Source of the DNA: Gluconacetobacter aggeris
Lineage (GTDB): Bacteria; Pseudomonadota; Alphaproteobacteria; Acetobacterales; Acetobacteraceae
Direction: 5' to 3'
Length of the DNA: 64,000 bases
Assembly: GCF_014174395.1 (NCBI RefSeq)
Contig: NZ_JABEQD010000002.1
Location: forward strand, 124,001-188,000
The notes beneath the pieces were generated by a model that was given only the letters and a program-made list of their open reading frames with translations, did not search any database and was not told where the DNA came from. A program made the position numbers and the translations under genes. Every line of letters begins with the position of its first letter. Position 1 is the stretch's first letter. Below, one piece after another: positions 1-8,975 of the stretch.

Positions 1-200
1 TCCGAGGCCAGATGCTGGGCCGACACGACCATGCCATGCGCCCCCTGCGCCGGCGCCAGCGGCGGCAGGGCGGCCTGCGCCGGGCCGAAGGTCAGCACAT
101 CCCCCTGCGGCGCCGGCGCAGCCCCGGCGGGCAGCGCCGCCAGCATCGACCCCGCCAGCATGAGGGACGCACAGCGGACTCGAAACAGGGAAAAGCGCAT
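1..200 (-). CDS. ggt: Gamma-glutamyltransferase, N-terminal part (runs off the window)
   Basis: Only the first 66 codons are in the window. They read as a Sec signal peptide (MRFSLFRV..., hydrophobic core, AxA-type cleavage near APAGA) followed by APAQGAHGMVVSAQHLASE. This resembles the start of the mature large subunit of periplasmic gamma-glutamyltranspeptidases, where GMV.S.HPLAS is typical. The enzyme family hydrolyses or transfers the gamma-glutamyl group of glutathione. The ATG at 198-200 has a GAAAGG ribosome site about 8 bases upstream. The catalytic Thr and the rest of the protein lie outside the window, so the call rests on the N-terminal motif alone. Confidence 0.72.
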   Translation of the reverse strand, partial: MRFSLFRVRCASLMLAGSMLAALPAGAAPAPQGDVLTFGPAQAALPPLAPAQGAHGMVVSAQHLAS

Positions 201-255
201 TACAAACCTTTCAAGGATATGGGATTTCCGTCACGAACGCCCGGCCGCGATCGGA

Positions 256-1065
256 TCAGGCCGAGACCGTATAAGGCGGGTGGTCCAGACCGGCGGGCGA
301 AAGCGTAAAGATTTCGCACCCCTCCTCGGTCACGCCCAGCATATGCTCGAACTGGGCCGACAGCGAACGGTCGCGCGTCACCGCCGTCCAGCCGTCATCC
401 AGTACCTTCACGTCCGGCCGGCCGCCATTGAGCATCGGTTCGATGGTGAAGAACATGCCCGGACGCAGCACCAGCCCCTGGCCGGGGCGGCCGTAATGCA
501 GCACATTCGGCGCAGCATGGAAGGTGCGGCCGATGCCATGGCCGCAGAAATCGCGCACCACCGAAAAACGATGCGATTCGGCGAATTCCTGGATCGCGTG
601 CCCGATATCCCCCAGCGTATTGCCCGGACGCACCTGGGCGATGCCCAGCATCAACGCCTCATAGGTCGCCTCGATCAGCTTCTCGGCTTTCCGCGGCACC
701 GCGCCGACCGTGTACATGCGGCTGGTGTCGCCGAACCAGCCGTCCAGAATCACGGTCACGTCGATGTTCAGGATATCGCCATCCTGCAACTGCCGGTCGC
801 CCGGAATCCCATGGCAGACGACGTGATTGAGCGAGATGCAGCTCGATTTCGGATAGCCGCGATAACCCAGCGTCGCCGGCGTGGCCCCGTGCGCGATCAT
901 GAAATCATGAATCAGCCGGTCCAGTTCCCCGGTCGTCACGCCCGCGCGAACATGCGGCACGATCATGTCCAGCGTACGCGCCGCCAGTTGGCCCGCCGCC
1001 CGCATGCCGACGAAATCCTCCTGCGCATGCAGGATCACGCGCCGCGCGTCTGTATCACCATCCAT
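256..1065 (-). CDS. map: Type I methionine aminopeptidase
   Basis: 269-residue cytosolic metallopeptidase that removes the initiator Met from nascent proteins. All five metal ligands of the M24A family are visible: D102 (NIDVTV), D113 (GDTSRM), H176 (CGHGIG), E209 (TIEPM) and E240 (AQFEHM). The substrate-contacting H85 lies in VVCHGIPG. The length fits the short bacterial type I form, and there is no N-terminal zinc finger. The start ATG at 1065 has GAGGGG 7 bases upstream. It lies downstream of the carboxypeptidase gene on the same strand after a 113-bp gap, and upstream of ggt. Confidence 0.97.
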   Translation of the reverse strand: MDGDTDARRVILHAQEDFVGMRAAGQLAARTLDMIVPHVRAGVTTGELDRLIHDFMIAHGATPATLGYRGYPKSSCISLNHVVCHGIPGDRQLQDGDILNIDVTVILDGWFGDTSRMYTVGAVPRKAEKLIEATYEALMLGIAQVRPGNTLGDIGHAIQEFAESHRFSVVRDFCGHGIGRTFHAAPNVLHYGRPGQGLVLRPGMFFTIEPMLNGGRPDVKVLDDGWTAVTRDRSLSAQFEHMLGVTEEGCEIFTLSPAGLDHPPYTVSA

Positions 1066-1178
1066 AACGATGCCCCTCGCTTGTTCATCCGCCGCAGAAC
1101 GGCACCATCAACTCTCGGGGGATAAATGCGCGGGACAGGGCCGCTAGGCAAGGGCAACGCGCCGCTCGCCCCCTCGCC

Positions 1179-2318
1179 TCAGCCGTGGCTGCGTCCATGC
1201 CGGCGCGTTGCGTGGCCTGCATGGCCCGCCGCGACCATATGCACGGGGACATGGGCGCGCCCATGGTGCGTCCCGGCACGATGATGGAGCGTGCTCGGCA
1301 GTTCGGCCACCTGCTCCGGCCCGCCGCTGCCACGCGTCGCGGCGGCCAGCATGATCGCGGCCCGGCGATGGGTCCCACGCGCCAGCACCAGAGGCCGGTG
1401 CACATCGGCCACGCCTTCCTGACGGAAACCGTCATCGAGGATACCGGCCATCAGGGCACTGCGCTGCGGATTGCTCCGCGCCCCCAGCACCACGCCGATC
1501 AGCCGCACATTCTCGCGCACTGCCGAAGTGACCAGATTGCGCCCGGCCAGCACCGTATAGCCCGTCTTCAGCCCGTCGGCGCCCGGATAGATCCGCAGCA
1601 TCGGATCATGGTTGGGCACCTGCCGACCATGGAAATAGAAGGAAGGAACCGAGAAATAATGGTAATATTCCGGGAATTCGGTGATGATCTGCCTGGTCAG
1701 CACCGCCAGGTCGCGCGCCGAGGTCATCTGCTCGTCGTTCGGCAGGCCCGAGGCATTGCGGAAGGTCGTATTGACCATGCCCAGCGCCCGCGCCTGACGG
1801 GTCATGAGATCGGCGAACCGGGCCTCGTCCCCCCCACCCAGCAATTCACCCAGCGCACAGGCGGCATCATTGGCCGATTTGGTCACCAGACCCAGCACGG
1901 CCTGCTCCACCGTCAGGTAGCTGCCGGGCACCAGCCCCAGCTTCGACGGTTCCATGGAGGCGGAATGGGCCGACACAGGCACCGACTGGTCGAGCGTGAT
2001 CTGCCCGCCCCGCATGGCCTTGAAAGCCATATAGAGCGTCATCAACTTCGTCAGGCTGGCGGGAAAGCGCTGGAGGTCGGGATTGCTCTGCGACAGCACG
2101 GCGCCCGTGCGGGCGTCCATGACGATGGAGCTGATCTGGCCGACATACTGGGCATGGGCACGGGGCGTGGCGACCACGGTCGTGGCCAGATATCCGGCCG
2201 CCAGACCAACGGACAGGCGCAGGGTACGCCCGCGACCCGCCTGACGGCGCGCGCCGTCAGGAATGAGAGATGCCACAGTGCGACGCAGGTGGGCGAGCCA
2301 TCCCCGCTTCTCGTCCAT
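1179..2318 (-). CDS. dacA: D-alanyl-D-alanine carboxypeptidase (PBP5/6 type, peptidase S11)
   Basis: Periplasmic low-molecular-weight penicillin-binding protein that trims the terminal D-Ala of peptidoglycan pentapeptides. All three active-site motifs are present: SLTK (residues 88-91), SAN (148-150) and KTG (251-253), counted from the start used here. I start at 2318 because GGAG sits 5 bases upstream. An in-frame ATG at 2387 adds 23 residues but has no ribosome site. The long basic N-terminus leads into a hydrophobic segment ending AHA|Q, a plausible signal peptide. The C-terminus lacks a recognisable amphipathic membrane anchor and instead ends in a His/Arg-rich tail of about 35 residues, which is odd for the family. 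It is divergent from clpS. Confidence 0.93.
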   Translation of the reverse strand: MDEKRGWLAHLRRTVASLIPDGARRQAGRGRTLRLSVGLAAGYLATTVVATPRAHAQYVGQISSIVMDARTGAVLSQSNPDLQRFPASLTKLMTLYMAFKAMRGGQITLDQSVPVSAHSASMEPSKLGLVPGSYLTVEQAVLGLVTKSANDAACALGELLGGGDEARFADLMTRQARALGMVNTTFRNASGLPNDEQMTSARDLAVLTRQIITEFPEYYHYFSVPSFYFHGRQVPNHDPMLRIYPGADGLKTGYTVLAGRNLVTSAVRENVRLIGVVLGARSNPQRSALMAGILDDGFRQEGVADVHRPLVLARGTHRRAAIMLAAATRGSGGPEQVAELPSTLHHRAGTHHGRAHVPVHMVAAGHAGHATRRHGRSHG

Positions 2319-2567
2319 CCATGCTCCGTCGGCCACCGCCTGTCCCCTCGTCACAGGATCCGCATCATCCGTCAACTTTATGGTCATTTTTCGGAACGCG
2401 TCCAGAGAAAACCACGATAAGGGAAAGAAAATACAGTCTTTTCAGCGATACCCGCACCCGGCCACAGGCGGCAGCACGCGGCGATGCGCCGCTTCCGGCG
2501 GATTTGGCCGTCGAAAGACGGGCCCAGCCATGCTTAAAATTCCCCCGCTTCGCTCTTCCAACCGACG

Positions 2568-3029
2568 ATGCCGATCCAATATGGTATGACCATGACAGCA
2601 GCATTTTTCCCTGTCCGGCCCATGATCGGCCCGCGCGTCGCAGCCGCGCCGGGTTCGGTATGGGCGCATGGCGGCAACAACCCGACCCGACGCGATGGCA
2701 ACGGACAGGATTCCGACCCGGACAATCCCGATTCCCCCACGATCGGCGTCGTCGTCCGCACCCGGCCGCAAACGCGCAAGCCGGCGATGTACAAGGTCCT
2801 GATGCTGAACGACGATTACACGCCGATGGAATTCGTCGTTCATGTCCTCGAACGGTTCTTCCAGAAATCGCGCGAGGAAGCGACGGACATCATGCTGCAC
2901 GTCCACAAGCGCGGCGTCGGCGTCTGCGGCGTCTTTACCTACGAGGTCGCCGAGACCAAGGTGACGCAGGTCATGGACCTGGCGCGGCAGAACCAGCACC
3001 CGCTGCAATGCACGATCGAGAAAGACTAG
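2568..3029 (+). CDS. clpS: ATP-dependent Clp protease adaptor ClpS
   Basis: N-recognin adaptor that delivers N-degron substrates to ClpA-ClpP. The C-terminal 85 residues match Clp[18 protein letters not shown], with the acidic/Asn substrate pocket, followed by the helical part ending [11 protein letters not shown]. The family is normally 100-120 residues, but this frame is open for 153, with a Gly/Asn/Asp-rich N-terminal extension of about 70. None of the candidate starts (2568, 2586 and others) has a clear ribosome site, so the N-terminus is uncertain. The partner gene clpA follows after 314 bp. Confidence 0.93.
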   Translation: MPIQYGMTMTAAFFPVRPMIGPRVAAAPGSVWAHGGNNPTRRDGNGQDSDPDNPDSPTIGVVVRTRPQTRKPAMYKVLMLNDDYTPMEFVVHVLERFFQKSREEATDIMLHVHKRGVGVCGVFTYEVAETKVTQVMDLARQNQHPLQCTIEKD

Positions 3030-3343
3030 GCTGAACCCCGCCTCGCGGATTGAGCGCACGATTTTCGCCAGATCGTTGTTTTTGCAACTTATCTCGGGCC
3101 GTTCGGCCCGAACCCGATAACCGGCATGCCATCGGCAGCGCACCTCCCCTCCGGCCCACGCATGTGGGCACATGCGGCGTGCGCAAAGCCTATCCTGCCG
3201 CAGCCATGCGGCAACTGCGCGCCCCGGTCAGAACTTTATCGTTCTTTCCACTGGCTTTCCGTCCAAAACACACCAAATATGGTCCTGTTCGACCGGCCCG
3301 ACCCGTCGGGTTCGGGTCCGACCCAGGAAAAGGAGCGTCACGG
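3030..3343 (+). other. clpS-clpA intergenic region with a small hairpin
   Basis: A 314-bp gap with no supportable gene. It contains one clear inverted repeat, TCGGGCC-GTTC-GGCCCGA (3094-3111), without a following T run, so it is at best a weak or factor-dependent terminator. The clpA frame is open through much of the gap, but the ribosome site and homology place the clpA start at 3344. The size suggests clpA has its own promoter here; I could not assign -35/-10 boxes. Confidence 0.5.
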
Positions 3344-5677
3344 ATGTTGTCACGCACTCTCGAACAGACGCTTCACCGTGCCCTGACCCTAGCCGGGGAT
3401 CGGCGTCACGAATATGCGACCCTGGAACATTTGCTGCTGGCCCTCGTCGACGACAGCGACGCGGTGACGGTTTTCCGCGCCTGCGGCGTCGATCTCGACA
3501 AGCTGCGGTCGGACCTGACCGAATTCCTCGACAAGGACCTGGCGGGGCTGGCATCCGACCGGACGGTCGACCCCAAGCCCACCGCCGCCTTCCAGCGCGT
3601 GATCCAGCGCGCCGCCATCCATGTCCAGTCCACCGGCCGCGACGAGGTCACGGGGTCGAACGTGCTGGTCGCCTTGTTCGCCGAACGCGAAAGCCACGCG
3701 GTCTACTTCCTGCAACTGCAGGACATGACGCGGCTCGACGCGGTCAATTTCATCTCCCACGGCATCGCCAAGGCGCCGGACCGCTCCACACGCCGCCCGA
3801 TCACCGGCAGCGCGCAGGAAAATCCGGAGGGCGAGCGCGAGGAACGCGGCAAGGGCGCCCAGAAGAATCAGGACGCGCTCAGCGCCTACTGCACCAACCT
3901 CAACCGCAAGGCCGAGGACGGAAAGGTCGACCCGCTGATCGGCCGCGATTCGGAAATCGAGCGCACGATCCAGATCCTGTGCCGCCGCACCAAGAACAAC
4001 CCGCTCTATGTGGGCGATCCGGGCGTGGGCAAGACGGCCATTGCCGAGGGGCTGGCCAAGCGCATCGTCGAAGGCGACGTGCCCGAAGTGCTGCTCAAAT
4101 CCACGATCTATTCGCTGGATATGGGCGCGCTGCTGGCCGGCACCCGCTATCGCGGCGATTTCGAGGAACGGCTGAAGGCGGTCGTCACCGAACTGGACAA
4201 TAATCCGGGCAGCATCCTCTTCATCGACGAGATCCATACCGTGATCGGCGCGGGCGCGACCTCGGGCGGGGCCATGGACGCCTCCAACCTGCTGAAGCCC
4301 GCGCTCGCGGCCGGCACGCTGCGCTGCATCGGCTCCACGACCTACAAGGAGTACCGCCAGCATTTCGAGAAGGACCGCGCGCTGGTCCGCCGCTTCCAGA
4401 AGATCGACGTCGCCGAACCGTCGGTCGAGGACGCGGTCAAGATCCTGCGCGGCCTGAAGGGGAATTACGAACGCCACCACAAGGTCCGCTACACCGAGGA
4501 AGCGATTCGCGGCGCGGTGGAACTGGCGGCGAAATACATCCATGACCGTAAGCTGCCGGACAAGGCGATCGACGTGATCGACGAGGTCGGGGCCTCGCGC
4601 ATGCTGGTGCCCGAGAACCGGCGCCGCAAGACCGTGACCCTGAAGGATGTCGAGGACATCGTGGCGAAGATCGCCCGCATCCCGCCCAAGAGCGTGTCGT
4701 CGGACGACAAGGAGACGCTGCGCACCCTCGAACGCGACCTCAAGGGCATGGTCTACGGCCAGGACCGCGCGATCGAGGCCCTGACGGCCGCAATCAAGCT
4801 GTCACGCGCCGGCCTGCGCGATCCGGAAAAGCCGATCGGCAACTACCTGTTCTCCGGCCCGACCGGCGTGGGCAAGACCGAGGTGGCGAAGCAATTGGCC
4901 AAGACGCTGGGCATCGAACTGGTCCGCTTCGACATGTCCGAATATATGGAGCGCCATTCGATCTCGCGCCTGATCGGCGCCCCGCCGGGCTATGTCGGCT
5001 TCGACCAGGGCGGCCTGCTGACCGACGCGATCGACCAGCATCCGCATGCCGTGCTGCTGCTCGATGAAATCGAGAAGGCGCATCAGGACCTGTACAATGT
5101 CCTGCTGCAGGTCATGGACCATGGCCGCCTGACCGACCATAACGGCAAGACCGTCGATTTCCGCAATGTCGTCCTGATCATGACGACCAATGCGGGGGCC
5201 GCAGACCTGAGCAAGGAGGCGATCGGCTTCGGCCGCGACACACGGCAGGGCGAGGATGAGGAAGCGATCAAGCGCATCTTCACCCCGGAATTCCGCAACC
5301 GCCTGGATGCGATCATCCCCTTCGCCAACCTCACGCCCGAGATCGTGGGCCGGGTGGTCGAGAAGTTCGTCTTCCAGCTCGAAGCCCAGCTTGCCGACCG
5401 CAACGTCACGATCGAAATCTCGTCGGCGGCCAAGGAATGGCTGGCCGAACGCGGCTACGACCGCCTCTACGGCGCCCGTCCGCTCGGCCGGGTGATCCAG
5501 GAGAACATCAAGAAGCCGCTGGCCGAGGAATTGCTGTTCGGCCGGCTGGTCAAAGGTGGCGCGGTCAAGATCACGCTGAAGGACGGCGCGCTGGATTTCG
5601 AATATATCGAAGCCAATGGCGAGACCGCCACCGAAGGCGACGAAGGCAGCGAGCGGGAATCTGAAACCGCGAACTAA
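3344..5677 (+). CDS. clpA: ATP-dependent Clp protease ATP-binding subunit ClpA
   Basis: 777-residue AAA+ unfoldase that feeds substrates to ClpP and is the partner of ClpS. An N-terminal Clp repeat domain (residues 1-150) begins [14 protein letters not shown]. The first ATPase module has Walker [10 protein letters not shown] near 223 and Walker B LFIDEIHT. The second has GPTGVGKTE near 505 and [10 protein letters not shown]. The ClpP-docking loop appears as IGF (AIGFGRD) rather than the IGL of E. coli. There is no ClpB-type middle coiled coil. The ATG at 3344 is preceded by AGGAG with an 8-base gap. A strong terminator follows the gene. Confidence 0.97.
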   Translation: MLSRTLEQTLHRALTLAGDRRHEYATLEHLLLALVDDSDAVTVFRACGVDLDKLRSDLTEFLDKDLAGLASDRTVDPKPTAAFQRVIQRAAIHVQSTGRDEVTGSNVLVALFAERESHAVYFLQLQDMTRLDAVNFISHGIAKAPDRSTRRPITGSAQENPEGEREERGKGAQKNQDALSAYCTNLNRKAEDGKVDPLIGRDSEIERTIQILCRRTKNNPLYVGDPGVGKTAIAEGLAKRIVEGDVPEVLLKSTIYSLDMGALLAGTRYRGDFEERLKAVVTELDNNPGSILFIDEIHTVIGAGATSGGAMDASNLLKPALAAGTLRCIGSTTYKEYRQHFEKDRALVRRFQKIDVAEPSVEDAVKILRGLKGNYERHHKVRYTEEAIRGAVELAAKYIHDRKLPDKAIDVIDEVGASRMLVPENRRRKTVTLKDVEDIVAKIARIPPKSVSSDDKETLRTLERDLKGMVYGQDRAIEALTAAIKLSRAGLRDPEKPIGNYLFSGPTGVGKTEVAKQLAKTLGIELVRFDMSEYMERHSISRLIGAPPGYVGFDQGGLLTDAIDQHPHAVLLLDEIEKAHQDLYNVLLQVMDHGRLTDHNGKTVDFRNVVLIMTTNAGAADLSKEAIGFGRDTRQGEDEEAIKRIFTPEFRNRLDAIIPFANLTPEIVGRVVEKFVFQLEAQLADRNVTIEISSAAKEWLAERGYDRLYGARPLGRVIQENIKKPLAEELLFGRLVKGGAVKITLKDGALDFEYIEANGETATEGDEGSERESETAN

Positions 5678-5704
5678 CCCCCGTCCCAGCGGGGACCTAT
5701 AAAG

Positions 5705-5740
5705 AGGGCCGCACGGCACAAGCCGCGCAGCCCTTCTTTT
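5705..5740 (+). terminator. Rho-independent terminator of clpA
   Basis: An imperfect GC-rich stem (AGGGCcGCaCGGC / GCCGcGCaGCCCT, loop ACAA) is followed by TTCTTTT, 28 bases after the clpA stop. Confidence 0.85.
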
Positions 5741-5750
5741 ATCTGGCAAC

Positions 5751-5853
5751 CAGGGCTCCGCCCCGCCCCCCAATCATCTGATAACGAATGGGTTTCCAAA
5801 GGGCGCCTGCCCTTTGGCGGGGCGTGGGGCAGAGCCCCACAAAGCCCACCCGC
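5751..5853. repeat. Family-B palindromic intergenic repeat, copy 1
   Basis: GC-rich block with two nested hairpins: CCAAAGGGC..GCCCTTTGG and GTGGGGC-AGA-GCCCCAC. It shares its architecture (pyrimidine-rich flank, AAGGG palindrome, then a GGGGCAxAGCCCC palindrome) with copies near 28.98, 55.3 and 57.5 kb. It ends a few bases from the stop codon of the minus-strand DUF3465 gene, between convergent genes. It may work as a bidirectional 3' end signal (inference). Confidence 0.6.
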
Positions 5854-5859
5854 CCCTCT

Positions 5860-6354
5860 TCACTGATACCGCGCGCCATTAACGGCGACATATCCCGGCA
5901 TGCCCCATGTCCGGCCCGTGCCATGATGGGTCCAGTCGATGCCCTGACTACGCGGATTGTCGTAATAGTACCGGCCCACGACATCGACCGCATCCTCCTT
6001 GGCAACCCAAGGCCAGGCCGGCGCTGCCATCCGGTCCAGGTCCGACACGATGCGGATCGACACACCCTGCCCGACATCGACATAGAAATAACCATGCCAT
6101 CCGCTGCGCGTCCGGCGCTGACGCGAGACCGCGATCACCCGGCCGCAGACATGCACCGGCTGGTCCCCGCGCAGCGACCCGTCCTCGAACGCCTGCTGCA
6201 CCGCCAGGAAATGCCGGTTATCGCAGGCGGGCCCGATGGCCTCCTGCGCCTGCGCGCCGTGCAGGCTCATCGCGAAGACAGCACCCGCGATAGCCACCCC
6301 CACCCGCCAGCCCTTATGATCCATGCGCGAAGATCCACTCCGTTCCATCATCAT
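5860..6354 (-). CDS. Secreted DUF3465-family protein
   Basis: Up to 164 residues. The start could be any of three consecutive ATGs (6354, 6351, 6348) that overlap the ppk2 stop, which implies translational coupling, or an ATG near 6324. A signal peptide ends near HGAQAQ. The body carries a small OB-fold-like core with GRVIAVS, HGYFYVDVGQG and the end motif IDWTHHGTG...VNGARYQ. These match the DUF3465 layout of a G.V..V block, a basic H.RF/Y strand, and a WTHH motif near the C-terminus. The function of the family is unknown; export to the periplasm is expected from the signal. Confidence 0.75.
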   Translation of the reverse strand: MMMERSGSSRMDHKGWRVGVAIAGAVFAMSLHGAQAQEAIGPACDNRHFLAVQQAFEDGSLRGDQPVHVCGRVIAVSRQRRTRSGWHGYFYVDVGQGVSIRIVSDLDRMAAPAWPWVAKEDAVDVVGRYYYDNPRSQGIDWTHHGTGRTWGMPGYVAVNGARYQ

Positions 6355-7268
6355 GCGTGCTTCGCCTTCGGCGCCTGCGCTTCCAGTTCGCGGCGCACTG
6401 CCGCCATGTCGCGGACGATGTCGGGCGCCGGGTCCGGAATGCTCAGCTTCAGCCCCTCCAGCGCCGCGATGATCGTTTCCATCACCAGCAGCCGCGCCAT
6501 CCATTTCCGATCGGCCGGAATCACGAACCACGGGGCGCTGGGCTGGGCGGTATTGCCGATCGCCTCGCGATAGGCATTGCGGTAGGCATCCCAATGCTCC
6601 CGCTCCCGCGCGTCCGAGACCGAGAATTTCCAGTGCTTCTCATCCTGGTCGATCCGCCGCAGGAAGCGTTTCCGCTGTTCTTCCTTCGACAGATTCAGGA
6701 AGAATTTCAGCACCACCGTTCCCTGCCGCGACAGGTAATGTTCGAAATGCCGTATGTCGCGATACCGTTCCTCCCAGATCGCACCATCGCGCAACGGGGC
6801 CGGGATTTTCTGCTGAACCAGCAGTTCGGGATGCACCCGCGTGACGAGAACTTCCTCGTAATGGCTGCGGTTGAAGATCCCGATCCGCCCGCTGGAGGGC
6901 GCCGCCAGATGCACCCGCCACAGATAATCATGCGCCAGTTCGACCGGCCCCGGCTGCTTGAAGGACGTCACCGTCACGCCCTGGGGATTCACTCCGGACA
7001 TCACATGCTTGATCATTCCATCCTTGCCACCGGCATCCATCGCCTGGAAGACCAGCAGCAACGACCAGGTGCCGTTGGCGTACAGCAGCTCCTGCAAGGC
7101 CGACAGGCGCTTCACGCCATGACGCAGCATGTGCTTGCCCGCTGCCTTGTCGATACCCGCAATCTCCGCGATGCGGGTCGGATGGTCCGCCAGGTCGAAA
7201 CGCACCCCCTCCTCGACCCGGCAGCGATGCAGCACTGTCTTTAGGTCGAGCGCGTTCTCATCCTCCAT
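6351..7268 (-). CDS. ppk2: Polyphosphate kinase 2 family protein
   Basis: 305-residue PPK2-family phosphotransferase, which uses inorganic polyphosphate to phosphorylate nucleotides or the reverse. Walker A is MDAGGKDG (77-84) and the Walker-B-like segment is IGIFNRSHYEEV (129-140). A lid segment with basic residues (KEEQRKRFLRRI) follows. The short single-domain form resembles the TIGR03709 group; which nucleotide is used cannot be told from sequence here. The ATG at 7268 shares one base with the upstream SDR stop and has GGAGG 5 bases upstream. It overlaps the DUF3465 gene at its 3' end, giving a tight three-gene operon. Confidence 0.95.
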   Translation of the reverse strand: MEDENALDLKTVLHRCRVEEGVRFDLADHPTRIAEIAGIDKAAGKHMLRHGVKRLSALQELLYANGTWSLLLVFQAMDAGGKDGMIKHVMSGVNPQGVTVTSFKQPGPVELAHDYLWRVHLAAPSSGRIGIFNRSHYEEVLVTRVHPELLVQQKIPAPLRDGAIWEERYRDIRHFEHYLSRQGTVVLKFFLNLSKEEQRKRFLRRIDQDEKHWKFSVSDAREREHWDAYRNAYREAIGNTAQPSAPWFVIPADRKWMARLLVMETIIAALEGLKLSIPDPAPDIVRDMAAVRRELEAQAPKAKHA

Positions 7269-8026
7269 CAGACCTCCAGCCCCCTCGCCACGGCCAGCCC
7301 ACCGGCCGCCTGGCAGGTCGGCATCATCTCGATACGGTTGATGTTGACATGCGCCGGCAACCCCAGCACCCAGGCCACGGTCTCGGCGATATCCTCGGGC
7401 TGGATCGGATGCGTGTCCTGATACACGGCGGCCGCCTTGGCATCGTCACGCAGGCGCACATTGCTGAATTCGCTGCCCCCGCACAGGCCCGGCTCCAGAT
7501 TCGTCGCCCGCACCTTCGTGCCCAGCAGGTCGCAGCGCAGATTGCGCATGAACTGCGCGACGAACGCTTTGGTGCCGCCATAGACATTGCCGCCCAGATA
7601 CGGATAGATGCCGGCGGTGCTGCCGATCGAGATGATATGGCCCCGATCGCGCGCCACCATGCCGGGCAGCAGGGCGTGTGTAATTTCGACCAGCCCGGCG
7701 ATATTGGTCTCGATCATCTGCCGCCAGTCCGCGACCGCGCTGTCCTGCGCCTTGCCCATGCCCAGCGCCAGGCCGGCATTGTTGATCAGGATATCCACCT
7801 CCTGCCATCCATCCGGCAGGCTGGCGGGCAGCGCGCGCAGGGCCGCGCTGTCATCCATGTCCAGCACCAGCGGCAGCAGCGCCGGCCCGAGCGCCCCGGC
7901 CAGCGCCTCCAGCCGGTCGCGGCGGCGCCCGGTGGCAATCACCCGATATCCGTCCTGCACCAGCCGTTCCGCAATCGCCTTGCCGAAACCTGCCGTTGCC
8001 CCCGTCACCAAAACAATCTGCGTCAT
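7268..8026 (-). CDS. ydfG: NADP-dependent short-chain dehydrogenase, YdfG type
   Basis: 252 residues, classical SDR. It is strikingly like E. coli YdfG (3-hydroxy acid / malonic semialdehyde dehydrogenase): TGATAGFGKAIAERL cofactor loop, NNAGLALGM, and NVYGGTKAFVAQF. The catalytic set is N108, S136, Y149 and K153. ATGRRRDRL after strand 2 fits NADP preference. It is first in the minus-strand operon with ppk2 and the DUF3465 gene, and divergent from yqgE with about 105 bp between start codons. Confidence 0.93.
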   Translation of the reverse strand: MTQIVLVTGATAGFGKAIAERLVQDGYRVIATGRRRDRLEALAGALGPALLPLVLDMDDSAALRALPASLPDGWQEVDILINNAGLALGMGKAQDSAVADWRQMIETNIAGLVEITHALLPGMVARDRGHIISIGSTAGIYPYLGGNVYGGTKAFVAQFMRNLRCDLLGTKVRATNLEPGLCGGSEFSNVRLRDDAKAAAVYQDTHPIQPEDIAETVAWVLGLPAHVNINRIEMMPTCQAAGGLAVARGLEV

Positions 8027-8131
8027 CGCCGGATGCTCCCATGGCCATTCTGTCGCGAATATTTAAGCGCCAATCCCCCCGCCGCCGCAAATCGGCATGC
8101 CGCGGTTGCAATGGCCGGCGGTTCTTGTTCT

Positions 8132-8728
8132 ATGTACAAGGTGATGTTTCCCCTTTCCCAGACCTCGGCTGATTCCCTCACCGGTTCCCTGCTTGTCGCT
8201 TCCCCGGCCCTGGCGGACAGCCCCTTCGCCCGCACCGTGATCTATCTGTGCGCCCACGTGCCCGGAGAAGGCGCGATGGGGCTGATCGTCAATCGCCGAT
8301 TGTCGCAACCAGGCCTGGATGACGTGCTGGAACGGCTCGGCATCGATCCGGTGCCGCCGCGCCGCCGGATCGCGCTGTGCGCCGGTGGCCCGGTGGATGG
8401 CGGAAGAGGCTTCGTGCTGCATTCCTCGGACTGGATCGGCGATAGCAGCCTGTCGGTCGATAACAGTACCACGCTGACCGCCAGCCTGGACGTGCTGCGC
8501 GATATCGCCGACGGCGCCGGCCCCCGCAACGCCCTGCTGGCCCTGGGCCATGCAAGCTGGTGCGACGATCAGTTGGAGAACGAAATCATCCGCCACAATG
8601 CCTGGTTACCAGCCCCGCCCAGCGACGAAATCCTCTTCGGGCTGGACCACGGCGCCAAATGGCGCCAGGCCCTGGCGACCATCAATATAGACCCGATGCA
8701 CCTAACCCACCAAACCGGCCGCGCCTGA
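8132..8728 (+). CDS. yqgE: YqgE/AlgH family protein (UPF0301)
   Basis: 198 residues. Matches the UPF0301 family: TGSLLVASPALADSPFARTVIYLCAH, GAMGLIVNR, and the characteristic LALGHASWCDDQLENEI near the C-terminus. The family is widespread and usually next to unrelated housekeeping genes; its biochemical role is unsettled. I place the start at the ATG at 8132; the frame is open far upstream but only as the shadow of the SDR gene. An ATG 12 bases further on is an alternative. The last codon and stop (GCC TGA) coincide with the first six bases of a family-A repeat, so the repeat may supply the stop. Confidence 0.93.
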   Translation: MYKVMFPLSQTSADSLTGSLLVASPALADSPFARTVIYLCAHVPGEGAMGLIVNRRLSQPGLDDVLERLGIDPVPPRRRIALCAGGPVDGGRGFVLHSSDWIGDSSLSVDNSTTLTASLDVLRDIADGAGPRNALLALGHASWCDDQLENEIIRHNAWLPAPPSDEILFGLDHGAKWRQALATINIDPMHLTHQTGRA

Positions 8729-8880
8729 TCGGAAATGCGCGCTGCCGGCAATCCGACGCGCGTTTTCTGCGCTTCGGTGCTCACGACCATCGAGGCCGCT
8801 CCGCTCCGATGCTCAAAAACACACGCCGGCCGTGCCGCTATGCGGCACTCTCGCTCACCAGCCCACATTTCCGATCAGGC
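8723..8880. repeat. Family-A palindromic repeat element, copy 1 (full length)
   Basis: About 158 bp. Left end GCCTGATCGGAAATGCGCGC and right end complement GCCTGATCGGAAATGTGGGC are inverted repeats with two or three mismatches. The interior carries the family core (GACGCGCGTTTTCTGCG, CGGTGCTCACGACCATC, GCGGCACTCTCGCTCACCAG). It lies between convergent yqgE and the HAD gene, beginning inside the yqgE stop codon. It shows no coding capacity. Confidence 0.85.
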
Positions 8881-8975
8881 TCTTCGTTATCATTTCGTAT
8901 CAACGAGTAAGAGTGTTAAGAGTGTAACGCCTACTGGGTTCGGACAACGCCGGAACACTGGCATCCGAGCGTCGC

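Noticed and set aside
3050-3343. N-terminal extension of ClpA by 98 codons
   Set aside because: Homology starts at MLSRTLEQ and the ribosome site AGGAG is correctly spaced there; the extension is not ClpA-like.
8723-8880. Repeat elements as a CRISPR array or tandem repeat
   Set aside because: Copies are single, dispersed and palindromic, with no regular spacers and no cas genes.
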